Shown: positions 18,059 through 27,982 of the stretch, in pieces
How the letters are laid out: each line of letters starts with the position of its first letter
How positions within the stretch are numbered: position 1 is the first letter of the stretch
Origin: Yeosuana marina
Lineage (GTDB): Bacteria > Bacteroidota > Bacteroidia > Flavobacteriales > Flavobacteriaceae
Direction: 5' to 3'
Assembly (NCBI RefSeq): GCF_011762485.1
Contig: NZ_JAAKGI010000007.1
Span: 186,001 to 250,000 of the forward strand
Length of the DNA stretch: 64,000 nt
Notes under the pieces: generated by a model
Database searches by the model: none
Told to the model about the DNA's origin: nothing
Seen by the model: the letters and a program-made list of their open reading frames with translations, nothing else
Position numbers and translations under genes: made by a program

Positions 18059-19459
18059 TTACATATGTAACGATCTATCTTCTGTCGCTGCTAACGCCGC
18101 TTCTTTAATAGCCTCTGTAAAGGTTGGATGTGCATGAGACATTCTAGACACATCTTCTGCACTTGCTCTAAATTCCATAGCAACTACTGCTTCTGCAATC
18201 ATATCGGCGGCACGAGCTCCAATCATATGAACACCTAAAATTTCATCGGTAGTTTTATCTGCTAGTATTTTTACAAAACCGTCTAAATCCATACTAGCTC
18301 TACTTCTACCTAGCGCACGCATTGGAAACGATCCTGTTTTGTATTCAACTCCAGCTTCTTTTAATTGTTCTTCCGTTTTACCAACACTAGCTACTTCTGG
18401 CCATGTGTAAACAACACCCGGAATTAAATTATAATCGATATGTGGTTTTTGACCTGCAATAGTTTCTGCAACAAACACACCTTCTTCTTCAGCTTTATGT
18501 GCCAACATAGCGCCTTTAACCACATCACCAATAGCGTAAATATTACTAGCCGATGTTTGCAAATGAGCATTAACTTCCACCTGCCCTCTTTCAGTTATTT
18601 TAACACCAGCTGCCTCAGCATTTAAACCGTCTGTATATGGACGACGCCCTACAGATACCAAACAATAATCGCCTTTAAACTCGACCTCTTCTCCTTTTTT
18701 GTTATCTGCTTTTACAATGACTTCATCCCCTTTTCGTTCAACAGATTTTACTTTATGTGAGATATTGATTTGGAATTTTTGCTTTTTCAAAACTTTGTTA
18801 AGTTCTTTAGACAAACCAGAATCCATTGTTGGAATAATTCTGTCCATGTATTCAATTACGGATACTTCAGCTCCTAAACGCTTATAAACCTGACCAAGTT
18901 CTAACCCAATAACGCCACCACCAATTACAATTAAATGTTTTGGTATTTCAGTTAGTTTTAAAGCCTCTGTAGAAGTAATAATACGTTCTTTATCAATAGA
19001 AATAAAAGGCAAGTTGGATGGTTTACTTCCTGTTGCTATAATCGTATTTTTTGCTTCAATTTCTATTGTTTCTTTGCCGGCAATCGTAATATGGGTTGCA
19101 TCTTTAAAACTTCCTAAACCTTCGTATACATCAATCTTATTTTTCTTCATTAAGAAATCAATACCACCGGTCGTTTGGTCTACAACCGCCTGTTTACGAT
19201 CGATCATTTGTTTTAAATTCACCTTAATCTCTCCAGGAATTTCTATACCATGCTCTTCAAAATGCTTGATGGCATCTTCATAATGGTGAGACGAATCTAA
19301 AAGGGCTTTACTTGGTATACATCCCACATTTAAACAGGTTCCTCCTAGAGTTGAGTATTTTTCTATAATGGCAGTTTTCATGCCTAATTGAGCGCAACGT
19401 ATCGCTGCAACATATCCGCCAGGTCCAGAGCCAATAACGGCTACATCGTATGAATTCAT
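18059..19459 (-). CDS. lpdA: Dihydrolipoyl dehydrogenase (E3)
   Basis: A 466-residue flavoprotein disulfide reductase. The N-terminal FAD site is GSGPGGY (10-16), the redox-active pair C42/C47 lies in GGTCLNVGCIPSKAL, the NAD site is GGGVIGLELG near residue 183, and AIGDV appears near 310. The C-terminal HAHPTFTEAIKEA holds the catalytic His-Glu pair. This distinguishes E3 from mercuric or glutathione reductases. It reoxidises lipoyl groups of pyruvate/2-oxoglutarate dehydrogenases and the glycine cleavage system. No E1/E2 genes are adjacent. Confidence 0.96.
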   Translation of the reverse strand: MNSYDVAVIGSGPGGYVAAIRCAQLGMKTAIIEKYSTLGGTCLNVGCIPSKALLDSSHHYEDAIKHFEEHGIEIPGEIKVNLKQMIDRKQAVVDQTTGGIDFLMKKNKIDVYEGLGSFKDATHITIAGKETIEIEAKNTIIATGSKPSNLPFISIDKERIITSTEALKLTEIPKHLIVIGGGVIGLELGQVYKRLGAEVSVIEYMDRIIPTMDSGLSKELNKVLKKQKFQINISHKVKSVERKGDEVIVKADNKKGEEVEFKGDYCLVSVGRRPYTDGLNAEAAGVKITERGQVEVNAHLQTSASNIYAIGDVVKGAMLAHKAEEEGVFVAETIAGQKPHIDYNLIPGVVYTWPEVASVGKTEEQLKEAGVEYKTGSFPMRALGRSRASMDLDGFVKILADKTTDEILGVHMIGARAADMIAEAVVAMEFRASAEDVSRMSHAHPTFTEAIKEAALAATEDRSLHM

Positions 19460-19491
19460 ATTATAAGTAATAATTTAATTTATAAATAAAA

Positions 19492-19534
19492 GATGCTTCG
19501 ACTGTGCTTAACACAACAAAGCAAAAGTAGCATC
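19492..19534. repeat. Degenerate intergenic hairpin with GATGCT/AGCATC ends
   Basis: GATGCT at 19492-19497 is the exact complement of AGCATC at 19529-19534; between them lies TTCGACTGTGCTTAACAC, which looks like a decayed copy of a repeat class common between genes in flavobacteria. It lies upstream of lpdA. Confidence 0.4.
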
Positions 19535-19668
19535 AAAAATACAAATGTTTTGCTGGAAGACAATAAAAAACAATGCTTTATGAAGTCAATGTATCATAAT
19601 TAGAGATTTTTCCAAATTACGTTTATAAAAATGGAATAAAAGCAAGTAAATTACAATTCCTTGAAAGA

Positions 19669-21285
19669 TTATGGATTCTTATTATTTTTTATTGTAGTCA
19701 ATATCCATTCTAACTCAGGGTCTGTTTTAGAAGTTACATCATCACTTGTTGGTGTTATTTCTACATCTGGTTTTACACCATATCCATCTGGACTTTGCTT
19801 ATATGGTGTTTCCATCTGCATTAAACCCATTCGTATGTTAAGTTTTGAAGTTGGTAATTCATATATTTTATAAATCCCTGCTACACAACCGTTATAAGCA
19901 CCGCCCGTTTCCTCTCCAACAAAAACAGCTCGTTTTGTTGCTTTAAGATGTGTAGCTAATAAAGACGACGCTGAAAAAGAATTTCCGTTAATTATTACAT
20001 ACAGGTTTCCGTTATAATGCAATGCGGTTTTGGGTTGCTTCTCTTTTGAAAATCTTAGCTTGTAATAGATATTGCCGTCGTGTTTTTTAGTTTTAAGCAA
20101 ATCATGAATCATAATAAAAGGTGATAAGATCCCTGAAGCAACTTTGAGTAAATTGGGCTGTGATTTACTCATTAAAAAATTAAAATAGGGCAACCGACTA
20201 TTTACTTGACTTTCTTTTACAAGTTGATAATCTTTATTCGCTAAAAATGAATAAAGATAATCTATTTCAGAAACTCTTCCACCTCCATTATCTCTTAAAT
20301 CTATAATAAGATTTTTAGTTTTAGCGGAATCCAATTTGGCAAAGCATTCTTTGTAAAATTTTCTGTAATTTCCATTTCCAAAAGCTCTAATCTTCATATA
20401 TGCCACAGAGCTATCTGCCTCTAAAAAATTAAAGTTTCGGGTATAATTTTTTTCTCTACTAATAAAACCGTGAATTCTATTATACCGCTTTTTATTTTTG
20501 GCTATATGCCTTTGTATCCTATTCTCTTCTTTACTTGGTTTTGGTTTTTTTACAGAGGGTATACTATCATTACTTTTAGCATCTTGTTTTTTATCTTTTT
20601 GAACCCGTCTAAACGTTTTGTTAAACACCGAATCTTTTAACTTAAAAGTAACGGTTAAACTATCAACAAACCCCTTATCTTTATAGTATAATGCAGGAAA
20701 CACTTTGCCCACATACCTATCATACAACGTCTTATTAAACCCATCTGATGAAAAACGACTTTTATAAAGCTTTACTAAATCTTCCGCAGGTTCGTCAGCT
20801 ATTTTAATCACTTCGCTACCCGCTATTAATGAATCTTTTCCTAAGGATTTTTTAACCCATAATTTATGGTCTACGAATTCAAAATCTAAATCATAAAATT
20901 CAAATTTTTGTTGTTTTAATGCCTTCCTCTCTCTTTTTGTGTAGTGTTTGTTGGCCGATCCCATAGAAATATGACCTTGCCTAACGTTGGCTACAACCGG
21001 AGCTAATTTTTTATAAAGCTCGCGTGATGTTATGGGAGTTGTTATGGTTGATTTAAGGCTATCAAATTTAAAATCTAAAACTTCCTTGGGTGTATATTGA
21101 TATAATTTAGGATGATTTTTTTGTAACTGAGCGTATAATTGATCTAAATCGGCACGCATACTCTCAACTGAATGCAATGCTGTTATTTGTTCGTTATATT
21201 TTTTAACGCTACTGCATGACGCTATAAGAATTACTACCAAAGTAGACCATAGTAATTTCTTTATGTAAAACATTATACTATTCAT
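19669..21285 (-). CDS. S41-family (tail-specific-like) peptidase, lipoprotein
   Basis: About 538 residues from the ATG at 21285 (ATG 21273 also possible; both keep the signal). The N-terminal helix ends in LIASC, a lipobox, so the protein is likely a periplasmic lipoprotein. The peptidase domain has LIIDLRDNGGG near residue 335 and NGNSFSASSLLATHLK with the likely nucleophile Ser, followed by FVGEETGGAYNG. A Lys/Asp-rich insertion of ~60 residues (KDKKQDAKSND region) splits the N-terminal part. No obvious PDZ domain. Substrate unknown. It is divergent from smpB. Confidence 0.88.
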   Translation of the reverse strand: MNSIMFYIKKLLWSTLVVILIASCSSVKKYNEQITALHSVESMRADLDQLYAQLQKNHPKLYQYTPKEVLDFKFDSLKSTITTPITSRELYKKLAPVVANVRQGHISMGSANKHYTKRERKALKQQKFEFYDLDFEFVDHKLWVKKSLGKDSLIAGSEVIKIADEPAEDLVKLYKSRFSSDGFNKTLYDRYVGKVFPALYYKDKGFVDSLTVTFKLKDSVFNKTFRRVQKDKKQDAKSNDSIPSVKKPKPSKEENRIQRHIAKNKKRYNRIHGFISREKNYTRNFNFLEADSSVAYMKIRAFGNGNYRKFYKECFAKLDSAKTKNLIIDLRDNGGGRVSEIDYLYSFLANKDYQLVKESQVNSRLPYFNFLMSKSQPNLLKVASGILSPFIMIHDLLKTKKHDGNIYYKLRFSKEKQPKTALHYNGNLYVIINGNSFSASSLLATHLKATKRAVFVGEETGGAYNGCVAGIYKIYELPTSKLNIRMGLMQMETPYKQSPDGYGVKPDVEITPTSDDVTSKTDPELEWILTTIKNNKNP

Positions 21286-21387
21286 AGAGGCAAAGCTAAA
21301 ATACATGTATTTGTTTTAATTCACTAGGCGTTAATTTTTATTTAACTTTTCAACAGTAACAAATCATACTCTAAAAATAAATTTATG

Positions 21388-21395
21388 TAATTTTG
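21388..21395 (+). promoter_or_regulatory. Bacteroidota-type -7 box (TAATTTTG) before smpB
   Basis: TAATTTTG fits TAnnTTTG and ends 6 bp before the ATG at 21402, implying a very short or near-leaderless mRNA if used. It also argues against the upstream TTG at 21393 as the start. Confidence 0.4.
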
Positions 21396-21401
21396 TTCCC
21401 C

Positions 21402-21860
21402 ATGCAAAAAAACATCAACATATTAAATAAAAAAGCACGTTTCCTTTATGAAATACTGGATAAATATACAGCTGGTATTGTATTAACGGGAACAGAAATT
21501 AAATCAATAAGATCTAGTAAAGCTTCTATTGCTGAAAGCTTTTGTGAATTTAACGAGCAAGGTGAACTTTTTGTTATTAATATGACTATTGAAGAATATG
21601 CTTATGGCACGTATTATAACCACAGACCAAAGGCAGAACGCAAGTTGCTTTTAAATAAAAAGGAACTAAAAAAACTGCATAAAGAAGTTCAGAATACAGG
21701 ACTTACTATTATTCCTTTAAAATTATTTATAAATGATAAAGGCTATGCTAAATTAAATATTGCCTTGGCCAAAGGAAAAAAATTATACGATAAGCGAGAA
21801 ACTATAAAAGATCGTGATAATAAACGCAATCTTGATCGCATTAAAAAGATATACAAATAA
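21402..21860 (+). CDS. smpB: SsrA-binding protein SmpB
   Basis: A 152-residue RNA-binding protein from the ATG at 21402. Family text is clear: [39 protein letters not shown] loop, [16 protein letters not shown] and a basic tail [12 protein letters not shown]. SmpB carries tmRNA to stalled ribosomes, and its C-terminal tail reads the empty mRNA channel. Length is normal. The ssrA gene itself is not in the window. The next gene starts 60 bp downstream. Confidence 0.96.
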   Translation: MQKNINILNKKARFLYEILDKYTAGIVLTGTEIKSIRSSKASIAESFCEFNEQGELFVINMTIEEYAYGTYYNHRPKAERKLLLNKKELKKLHKEVQNTGLTIIPLKLFINDKGYAKLNIALAKGKKLYDKRETIKDRDNKRNLDRIKKIYK

Positions 21861-21920
21861 TTAACACTTCAAAAGAAAGGCATTTCAAATTTTTTGTTCC
21901 AAAAAATCACTTTATATAAC

Positions 21921-23948
21921 ATGAGATACTTATTAAAAATAGCAGCCTCAATTTTTGCATTTATTATCATTTCCTGCGGAAGCGGAAAAAATAAAGTAGC
22001 TGAGGAAGTAAAAGACGTTAGTTTTAATGTGAATTTGTTAGACCGAACAAACGATACTTTTAAAGTTCAAGTTATACCTCCAACACTAACTGCTGATAAT
22101 ACTATTTTTCAATTTGCGTCAACAGCTCCAGGAACCTATGAAGTTATGGATATTGGTCGTTATGTATCCAATTTTAAAGCGTATGACAAGAGTGGTGATG
22201 AATTAGAAACTAATAAAATTTCTACCAATCAATATGCCTTAACAACGCCTGAAAAGATTGCTAAAATAGAATACCAAATAGCAGATACTTGGGACACACC
22301 TGTAAAAGAAAACAAAATTTATTTAATGTGTGGCACTTCTATAGAAAATGATCATGCTTTAATTAATGGTCAGGCTGTTTTTGGTTACTTTAAAGGAAAG
22401 CAAACAAGCCCCATAAAAATTAAAATAGAAGCTCCCGAAGATTGGCAAATTGCTACCGCATTAAGCAAAACAGAAAATGGGTATTATGTAGCCAAAGATT
22501 ATGACCAAGTTGTAGACTCACCTATCCTTCTTGGAAAATTAACGAAAGCATCCATGACTGTTCAAGGGACATCTATTGATATTTACACCTATTCAAAAAC
22601 TGGGTTAGTAACCTCTCCTGAAATTTTAAAGTCCATGAAAAACATGTTGCTTTCAGCAAGTGGTTTTTTAAATGGTCTTCCTGTTAAACATTACACCTTT
22701 TTATTTCATTTTGAAGACTCAACAGCTGGAGCTTGGGAACATTCGTATAGTTCTGAATATATTTACAAGGAAGATGTTTGGAACCGACTAGAAAAAAGCA
22801 TTTTAGAAGTTGCTGCTCATGAGTTTTTTCATGTCGTGACACCTTTAAATATTCACAGCGAAATTATTGCCCATTTTAATTTTGTTAAACCTGTACCTTC
22901 CGAACATTTATGGCTTTACGAAGGAACTACCGAATGGGCTGCCCACATGATGCTCATGCGCTCTGGTCAAAAATCATTGAATGATTATTTTAAAACACTT
23001 AAGCAAAAAGTTGATATAAGTACAAGTTTTTACAGTTCAGAAATTAGCTTAGTACAATTATCAAAAACATCTTATACGCCAATGGGTCACCGGTTATATG
23101 GAAATATTTATATGAAAGGAGCTCTGGTAGCGGGGCTTTTAGATATTAGATTAATAGAGCTTTCTGATGGAAAAACGGGACTAATTGATGTTATTAAAAA
23201 TTTAGCAAAAGAATACGGTCCTGACAAACCATTTAATGAAACTAGTTTTTTTGATGATTTCACTAAAGAAACGTATCCGGAAATCAGATCCTTTTTTGAT
23301 GATTATATTATTGGTTCAAAACCATTGCCTTTAAAAGAATATTATGATAAAATTGGAGTTGATTTTGATGAAGAAACCAACATCTTTTCACTTGAAGATA
23401 ATCCAACAGAAGCCCAGTTAAAATTAAGAGCTAAATGGATGCAGCCTATTGACATTTCAATACTTGCCAAAGCCAAAACAAGTGAAGACGAACTCTATCT
23501 GAAACATGTTGTTACACTTGACAGCACCATTAACACCTTATACAGTGTTATTTCTGGAGAAAAAGGAAAAGAAAGAAACTGGAAACTATTCAAATATTTA
23601 TTTAAACCAGATGCAAAACTAATTCCTACAGGTAAAAATGATAAAGGAGAGGTTAAAGTACGTTATTTAAAACCTGATGAGTATATTAAAAATTCAGGCC
23701 CTTGGCTTGTTGAAAATGGGTTCTTTGAAAAAGAAATACACAGAACTGTTAATACCTTTGGTAATATAACACAAGTATTTAGCACCTATGAATCTTTTAC
23801 AAGTGAAGCAGATAAATATCCTTTTATGCGAGGAATTAATAGTATTCAATTACTTTATGATGGTATTCGTTGGTGGATAATTAATATCTATTGGGCACAA
23901 GAAAGTAAAGAATTCCCTATTCCCATTGAATATTCAAGGGTTGATTAA
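21921..23948 (+). CDS. M61-family metallopeptidase, lipoprotein
   Basis: About 675 residues from the ATG at 21921; the lipobox IIISC puts the lipidated Cys at residue 19. The zinc site is AAHEFFHVV (His300, Glu301, His304) with the downstream ligand Glu334 in LWLYEGTTEW, typical of glycyl aminopeptidase-like M61 enzymes. An N-terminal M61-type beta domain precedes it. The family normally carries a C-terminal PDZ domain; the last ~200 residues here are divergent. Role: periplasmic peptide degradation, probably. It converges on pcm with 14 bp between stops. Confidence 0.92.
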   Translation: MRYLLKIAASIFAFIIISCGSGKNKVAEEVKDVSFNVNLLDRTNDTFKVQVIPPTLTADNTIFQFASTAPGTYEVMDIGRYVSNFKAYDKSGDELETNKISTNQYALTTPEKIAKIEYQIADTWDTPVKENKIYLMCGTSIENDHALINGQAVFGYFKGKQTSPIKIKIEAPEDWQIATALSKTENGYYVAKDYDQVVDSPILLGKLTKASMTVQGTSIDIYTYSKTGLVTSPEILKSMKNMLLSASGFLNGLPVKHYTFLFHFEDSTAGAWEHSYSSEYIYKEDVWNRLEKSILEVAAHEFFHVVTPLNIHSEIIAHFNFVKPVPSEHLWLYEGTTEWAAHMMLMRSGQKSLNDYFKTLKQKVDISTSFYSSEISLVQLSKTSYTPMGHRLYGNIYMKGALVAGLLDIRLIELSDGKTGLIDVIKNLAKEYGPDKPFNETSFFDDFTKETYPEIRSFFDDYIIGSKPLPLKEYYDKIGVDFDEETNIFSLEDNPTEAQLKLRAKWMQPIDISILAKAKTSEDELYLKHVVTLDSTINTLYSVISGEKGKERNWKLFKYLFKPDAKLIPTGKNDKGEVKVRYLKPDEYIKNSGPWLVENGFFEKEIHRTVNTFGNITQVFSTYESFTSEADKYPFMRGINSIQLLYDGIRWWIINIYWAQESKEFPIPIEYSRVD

Positions 23949-23962
23949 TCATCGAACTTTAG

Positions 23963-24604
23963 CTAATTTTTGTCCTCTAATAAAGGTACAAAACGAAATT
24001 CACCAAATTCGTGTTGTTCAAATTCCTTCCTATCTTTCCTCACATATAAGGTCATAATTTGAATAGCTTCTCCAACTGGAATCACTAATCTTCCACCAAT
24101 TTTTAATTGGTTTAACAACGGTTTTGGTACAAAGGGTGCGCCTGCCGTGACTATAATACTATCAAAAGGAGCTTCCTCTGGAAGACCTTTATAGCCATCA
24201 CCAAAAATGAGTTTTTTAGCACGATAGCCTAATTTTGGCAAAAACTTACTGGTCTTTTTAAATAATTCTAATTGGCGTTCAATACTAAATACCTTAGCAC
24301 CTAATTCGCACAATACGGCTGTTTGATAACCACTTCCAGTACCTATTTCAAGAATTTTATGCTCCTTTTCAACCTGCAATAATTCTGTTTGAAAAGCTAC
24401 CGTATAAGGTTGTGAAATAGTTTGATCTGCTGCAATAGGAAACGCTTTATCCTGATAAGCATGGTCTAAAAAACCAGAATCCATAAATAAATGCCTTGGT
24501 ATGTGTCCTATGGCTTTTAAAACCCTTTCATCTTTTATACCCTTGGCTTTTACAATATTAACCAACTGCTGCCGTAATCCTTTATGCTTAAATGTATCTT
24601 TCAA
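23963..24604 (-). CDS. pcm: Protein-L-isoaspartate O-methyltransferase
   Basis: A 213-residue SAM-dependent methyltransferase. LEIGTGSGYQTAVL near residue 80 is motif I. Upstream IPRHLFMDSGF and AADQTISQPYTVA are PCMT signatures, and the C-terminal GGRLVIPVG and RFVPLL complete the family pattern. It methylates isoaspartyl residues in aged proteins to start their repair. Normal length, no signal peptide, single-gene unit. Confidence 0.95.
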   Translation of the reverse strand: MKDTFKHKGLRQQLVNIVKAKGIKDERVLKAIGHIPRHLFMDSGFLDHAYQDKAFPIAADQTISQPYTVAFQTELLQVEKEHKILEIGTGSGYQTAVLCELGAKVFSIERQLELFKKTSKFLPKLGYRAKKLIFGDGYKGLPEEAPFDSIIVTAGAPFVPKPLLNQLKIGGRLVIPVGEAIQIMTLYVRKDRKEFEQHEFGEFRFVPLLEDKN

Positions 24605-24734
24605 TTATCGTATTCTTTTCAAGTCTAAAATTAGTCAAACATTTTAGCTAAAAACAATTTATTTTTAATTAATTTTTCACAATTAATAGATAAAATTTTA
24701 CAAGAATATTATGAATTTCATTCGTTAAATATCT

Positions 24735-24742
24735 TATTTTTG
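24735..24742 (+). promoter_or_regulatory. Bacteroidota-type -7 box (TATTTTTG) before the Gfo/Idh gene
   Basis: TATTTTTG fits TAnnTTTG, 17 bp before the ATG at 24760. It would drive the head of the long + strand run to miaA. Confidence 0.45.
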
Positions 24743-24759
24743 TTTAAAACCTAAAGAAA

Positions 24760-25722
24760 ATGCTAAAAGCTGGTGTTCTAGGTGCTGGTCACCTTGGAAA
24801 AATTCATTTAAGACTCCTAAATCAATCTGAAAAATATAACCTTATTGGATTTTATGATGCCGATATAGAAAACGGCAAGAAAGTAGAAGCCGAATTTGGT
24901 TATAAATTCTTTCATACTATCGAAGATTTAATTAATGCAGTAGATGTTGTAGATATTGTAACGCCTACCCTTTCGCACTACGATTGTGCCATACAAGCTA
25001 TTGAAAAAGGTAAGCATATTTTTATTGAAAAACCGATCACGAATACGGTAGAAGAAGCCGAAAAAATTAGGGCTTTATTAGCTGAAAATCATGTAAAAGG
25101 TCAGGTAGGTCATGTAGAGCGTTTTAACCCAGCGTTTACTGCGGTTAAAAATGATATCCATACGCCTATGTTTATTGAAACACACCGATTGGCTGAATTT
25201 AATCCGCGCGGTACTGATGTACCTGTAGTATTAGATTTAATGATTCATGATATTGATATTATTTTAAGTGTGGTTAAATCAAAAGTAAAACATGTGTTGG
25301 CAAGTGGTGTTTCAGTAATAAGTGACACGCCAGATATCGCCAACGCGCGCATTGAATTTGAAAACGGTTGTGTCGCCAATTTAACAGCTAGCAGGATTTC
25401 ATTAAAAAACATGCGTAAAACACGTTTCTTTCAAAAAGATGCATATATCTCGGTAGATTTTTTAGAGAAAAAATGCGAAGTGGTTAAAATGAAAGATGCT
25501 CCCGAACAGCCAGGAGATTTTGATATGGTACTTCAAAATGCAGAAGGTGTTAAAAAACAGATATATTTTGACAATCCTAATATTTCTAGCAATAATGCCA
25601 TTCTGGATGAATTAGAATCTTTTGCAGATTCTATTAATAATAACACAAAGCCTATTGTAACACTTCATGATGGTACCGAAGCCTTACGTGTTGCAACTCA
25701 AATAATAAATTGTTTTCAATAA
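24760..25722 (+). CDS. Gfo/Idh/MocA-family oxidoreductase
   Basis: A 320-residue NAD(P)-dependent dehydrogenase. GAGHLGKIHLRLL (residues 7-19) is the Rossmann dinucleotide loop, and FIEKPITNT near residue 89 holds the conserved EKP lysine. MIHDIDIIL near 163 is the usual HD active-site region. The family oxidises or epimerises sugars and related polyols; no specific substrate can be read. It is 12 bp upstream of the 3-hydroxyacyl-CoA dehydrogenase, a neighbourhood I have seen in flavobacteria (from memory, not checked). Confidence 0.92.
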   Translation: MLKAGVLGAGHLGKIHLRLLNQSEKYNLIGFYDADIENGKKVEAEFGYKFFHTIEDLINAVDVVDIVTPTLSHYDCAIQAIEKGKHIFIEKPITNTVEEAEKIRALLAENHVKGQVGHVERFNPAFTAVKNDIHTPMFIETHRLAEFNPRGTDVPVVLDLMIHDIDIILSVVKSKVKHVLASGVSVISDTPDIANARIEFENGCVANLTASRISLKNMRKTRFFQKDAYISVDFLEKKCEVVKMKDAPEQPGDFDMVLQNAEGVKKQIYFDNPNISSNNAILDELESFADSINNNTKPIVTLHDGTEALRVATQIINCFQ

Positions 25723-25734
25723 AAATTTAAACAG

Positions 25735-26625
25735 ATGAAAAATGTTGCTGTTATTGGTGCGGGAACCATGGGAAATGGCATTGCACATACCTTTGCTCAA
25801 AGCGGATTTAAAGTACAACTGATTGACGTAAGCGACAATGCCTTAAAAAAGGGGATTGAAACCATTACTAAAAATCTGGATAGAATGGTTGTTAAAGAAA
25901 GTATTACTGAATCTCAAAAGGCAGAAACGTTATCTAATATTAGCACATTTACAAACATTAATGAAGGCGTTGAATACGCTAGTTTAGTCATTGAAGCAGC
26001 TACTGAAAATATTGATTTAAAACTTAAAATTTTCAAACAATTAGATGAAGCGTGTCCTGAAGATACAATTCTGGCAACTAACACCTCGTCCATTTCAATT
26101 ACACAAATTGCTTCGGTTACTTCAAGACCAGGACAAGTAATTGGTATGCACTTTATGAATCCTGTACCTATTATGAAATTAGTTGAAATCATCAGAGGTT
26201 ATAATACCAGCAATGACGTAACCAAAACCATTATGGAGTTATCTGAAACTTTAGGCAAAATTCCTGTTGAAGTGAATGATTATCCTGGTTTTGTTGCTAA
26301 TAGAATTTTAATGCCTATGCTTAACGAATCTATAGAAACCTTATACAATGGTGTAGCCGGTGTTCATGAAATTGATACTGTAATGAAACTTGGCATGGCA
26401 CACCCAATGGGCCCACTACAATTAGCAGATTTTATTGGTTTAGATGTTTGTCTGTCTATTTTAAATGTGATGTATGATGGCTTTAAAAATCCCAAATATG
26501 CTCCTTGTCCGTTATTAGTTAATATGGTAAACGCTGGTAAATTGGGCGTAAAATCTGGTGAAGGATTTTACGATTATTCTGAAAGCAGAAAAGCAGAAAA
26601 AATTGCAAAGCAGTTTATTAAATAA
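25735..26625 (+). CDS. 3-hydroxybutyryl-CoA (3-hydroxyacyl-CoA) dehydrogenase
   Basis: A 296-residue enzyme. The NAD loop GAGTMGNGIAHTFAQSGF opens the protein. The catalytic His occurs in GMHFMNPVPIMKLVEII near residue 139, with ATNTSSISIT before it. The C-terminal dimer domain includes NDYPGFVANRILMP and KLGMAHPMGPLQLAD. It is the short, non-fused form, consistent with a PaaH/Hbd-type enzyme that oxidises 3-hydroxyacyl-CoA in fatty-acid or aromatic breakdown. It follows the Gfo/Idh gene closely, but no other beta-oxidation genes are nearby. Confidence 0.94.
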   Translation: MKNVAVIGAGTMGNGIAHTFAQSGFKVQLIDVSDNALKKGIETITKNLDRMVVKESITESQKAETLSNISTFTNINEGVEYASLVIEAATENIDLKLKIFKQLDEACPEDTILATNTSSISITQIASVTSRPGQVIGMHFMNPVPIMKLVEIIRGYNTSNDVTKTIMELSETLGKIPVEVNDYPGFVANRILMPMLNESIETLYNGVAGVHEIDTVMKLGMAHPMGPLQLADFIGLDVCLSILNVMYDGFKNPKYAPCPLLVNMVNAGKLGVKSGEGFYDYSESRKAEKIAKQFIK

Positions 26626-26634
26626 TATAAAAAT

Positions 26635-26717
26635 GTCATTGCGAAACTTTTAAAAAAAGTTGTGGTAATCTCTTTGCTATAAAAAGATTACCACATCGTT
26701 TTACTCCTTGTAATGAC
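26635..26717. repeat. REP/MITE-like palindrome between hbd-like gene and DUF1015 gene
   Basis: The outer ends GTCATT (26635-26640) and AATGAC (26712-26717) are complementary. An inner perfect 11-bp stem is formed by TGTGGTAATCT (26661-26671) and AGATTACCACA (26685-26695). A shorter relative with the same ends lies at 57621-57660. It could fold into a cruciform or an mRNA hairpin between two co-directional genes. Confidence 0.75.
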
Positions 26718-26729
26718 GAGAATAAATTC

Positions 26730-27974
26730 ATGGCTAAAATAATTCCATTTAAAGCAGTTCGACCTACTAGAGCCATCGTGGGATTGGTAGCATCGCGCTC
26801 ATATCAAAGCTATACTATAGACGAGAGAGAAGCTCGTATGGACTATAATCCCTATACTTTTCTGCATATTGTCAATCCAGGTTATAAATACGATCAAGTA
26901 ATTACTGGTGAAGAACGCTATAAATTGGTAAAAAATAGGTATTTAGAGTTTAAAGAAAATCATGTTTTCATTCAGGATGATAAACCCTCATTTTACGTCT
27001 ATAAAATTGTGAATAGACACTATCAAACGTTTAATGGTATTATAGCTGCAGTAAGTGCGGAAGACTATGAAAAAGATATTATTAAAAAACATGAAGACAC
27101 GATTGAATTACGTGAAGAAACCTTCAAAAATTACTTAAAAACAGTAGGTTTTAATGCAGAACCGGTTTTACTCACCTATCCAGACAATAGCAACATTGAA
27201 ACTATTATCAAGGAGACTCAAAAAAAACATGCCGAATATGAGTTTACCATGACTTATAAGGACACGCATTATTTGTGGAAAATTGATGATGAGAGTGTCA
27301 TTAAAACCATTCAGGATGAGTTTAAAAAAATGAATACCATTTATATTGCAGACGGACACCACAGATCGGCATCGTCTCATTTATTATATCAAGAAGAAAA
27401 AGCAAACAACCCAAACCACAACGGAACCGAATCGTATAATTTCTTCATGTCCTATTTAATTCCTGAATCAGATTTAGTAATACACGAGTTTAATAGATTG
27501 ATTAAAGATCTCAACGGTTTATCAAAAGAAGATTTTTTAATTAAATTAGATGCTAATTTCAGAATACAAAATAGAGGAAACGCACCATATTCGCCTTCAA
27601 AACATCATCATTTTAGTATGTACTTAGATGGCGATTTTTATTCATTATATCTAAGAAAAACATCTTATGATTTTAAAACATCTTTAGATAGTTTAGATAC
27701 TCAAATACTCTATAAAACTGTTTTAAAGCCAATTTTGGGAATTCAAGATTTGCGCAATGATGATCGTATTTCTTACATGCATACACACGGTAATAAAGAA
27801 ATGGTAAACATAAAAGGGAGTGTTGATAGTGGAGAATTTAAAGTAGGTTTTGGCATGAGAGCTACAACTATTGAGCAAATGAAACAAATTGCAGATGATG
27901 GTTTAAAAATGCCTCCTAAAAGCACCTATATTTTACCAAAGCTTCGAAGTGGAATTACGATTTACGAATTTTAA
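26730..27974 (+). CDS. DUF1015 family protein
   Basis: A 414-residue cytoplasmic protein of the DUF1015 family, whose function is not established. Family text includes IIPFKAVRPT at the start, YIADGHHRSASSHLLY near residue 206 (a conserved HHR motif), and MPPKSTYILPKLRSG at the C-terminus, which is very characteristic. Members often sit near serC-serA; here those lie 30 kb away. YggS starts 8 bp after the stop. The REP-like palindrome separates it from the upstream gene. Confidence 0.92.
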   Translation: MAKIIPFKAVRPTRAIVGLVASRSYQSYTIDEREARMDYNPYTFLHIVNPGYKYDQVITGEERYKLVKNRYLEFKENHVFIQDDKPSFYVYKIVNRHYQTFNGIIAAVSAEDYEKDIIKKHEDTIELREETFKNYLKTVGFNAEPVLLTYPDNSNIETIIKETQKKHAEYEFTMTYKDTHYLWKIDDESVIKTIQDEFKKMNTIYIADGHHRSASSHLLYQEEKANNPNHNGTESYNFFMSYLIPESDLVIHEFNRLIKDLNGLSKEDFLIKLDANFRIQNRGNAPYSPSKHHHFSMYLDGDFYSLYLRKTSYDFKTSLDSLDTQILYKTVLKPILGIQDLRNDDRISYMHTHGNKEMVNIKGSVDSGEFKVGFGMRATTIEQMKQIADDGLKMPPKSTYILPKLRSGITIYEF

Positions 27975-27982
27975 AATTAACT

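Noticed and set aside
25914..26192. A 92-codon minus frame inside the 3-hydroxyacyl-CoA dehydrogenase gene
   Set aside because: Antisense to a clearly coding gene, with no own motifs.
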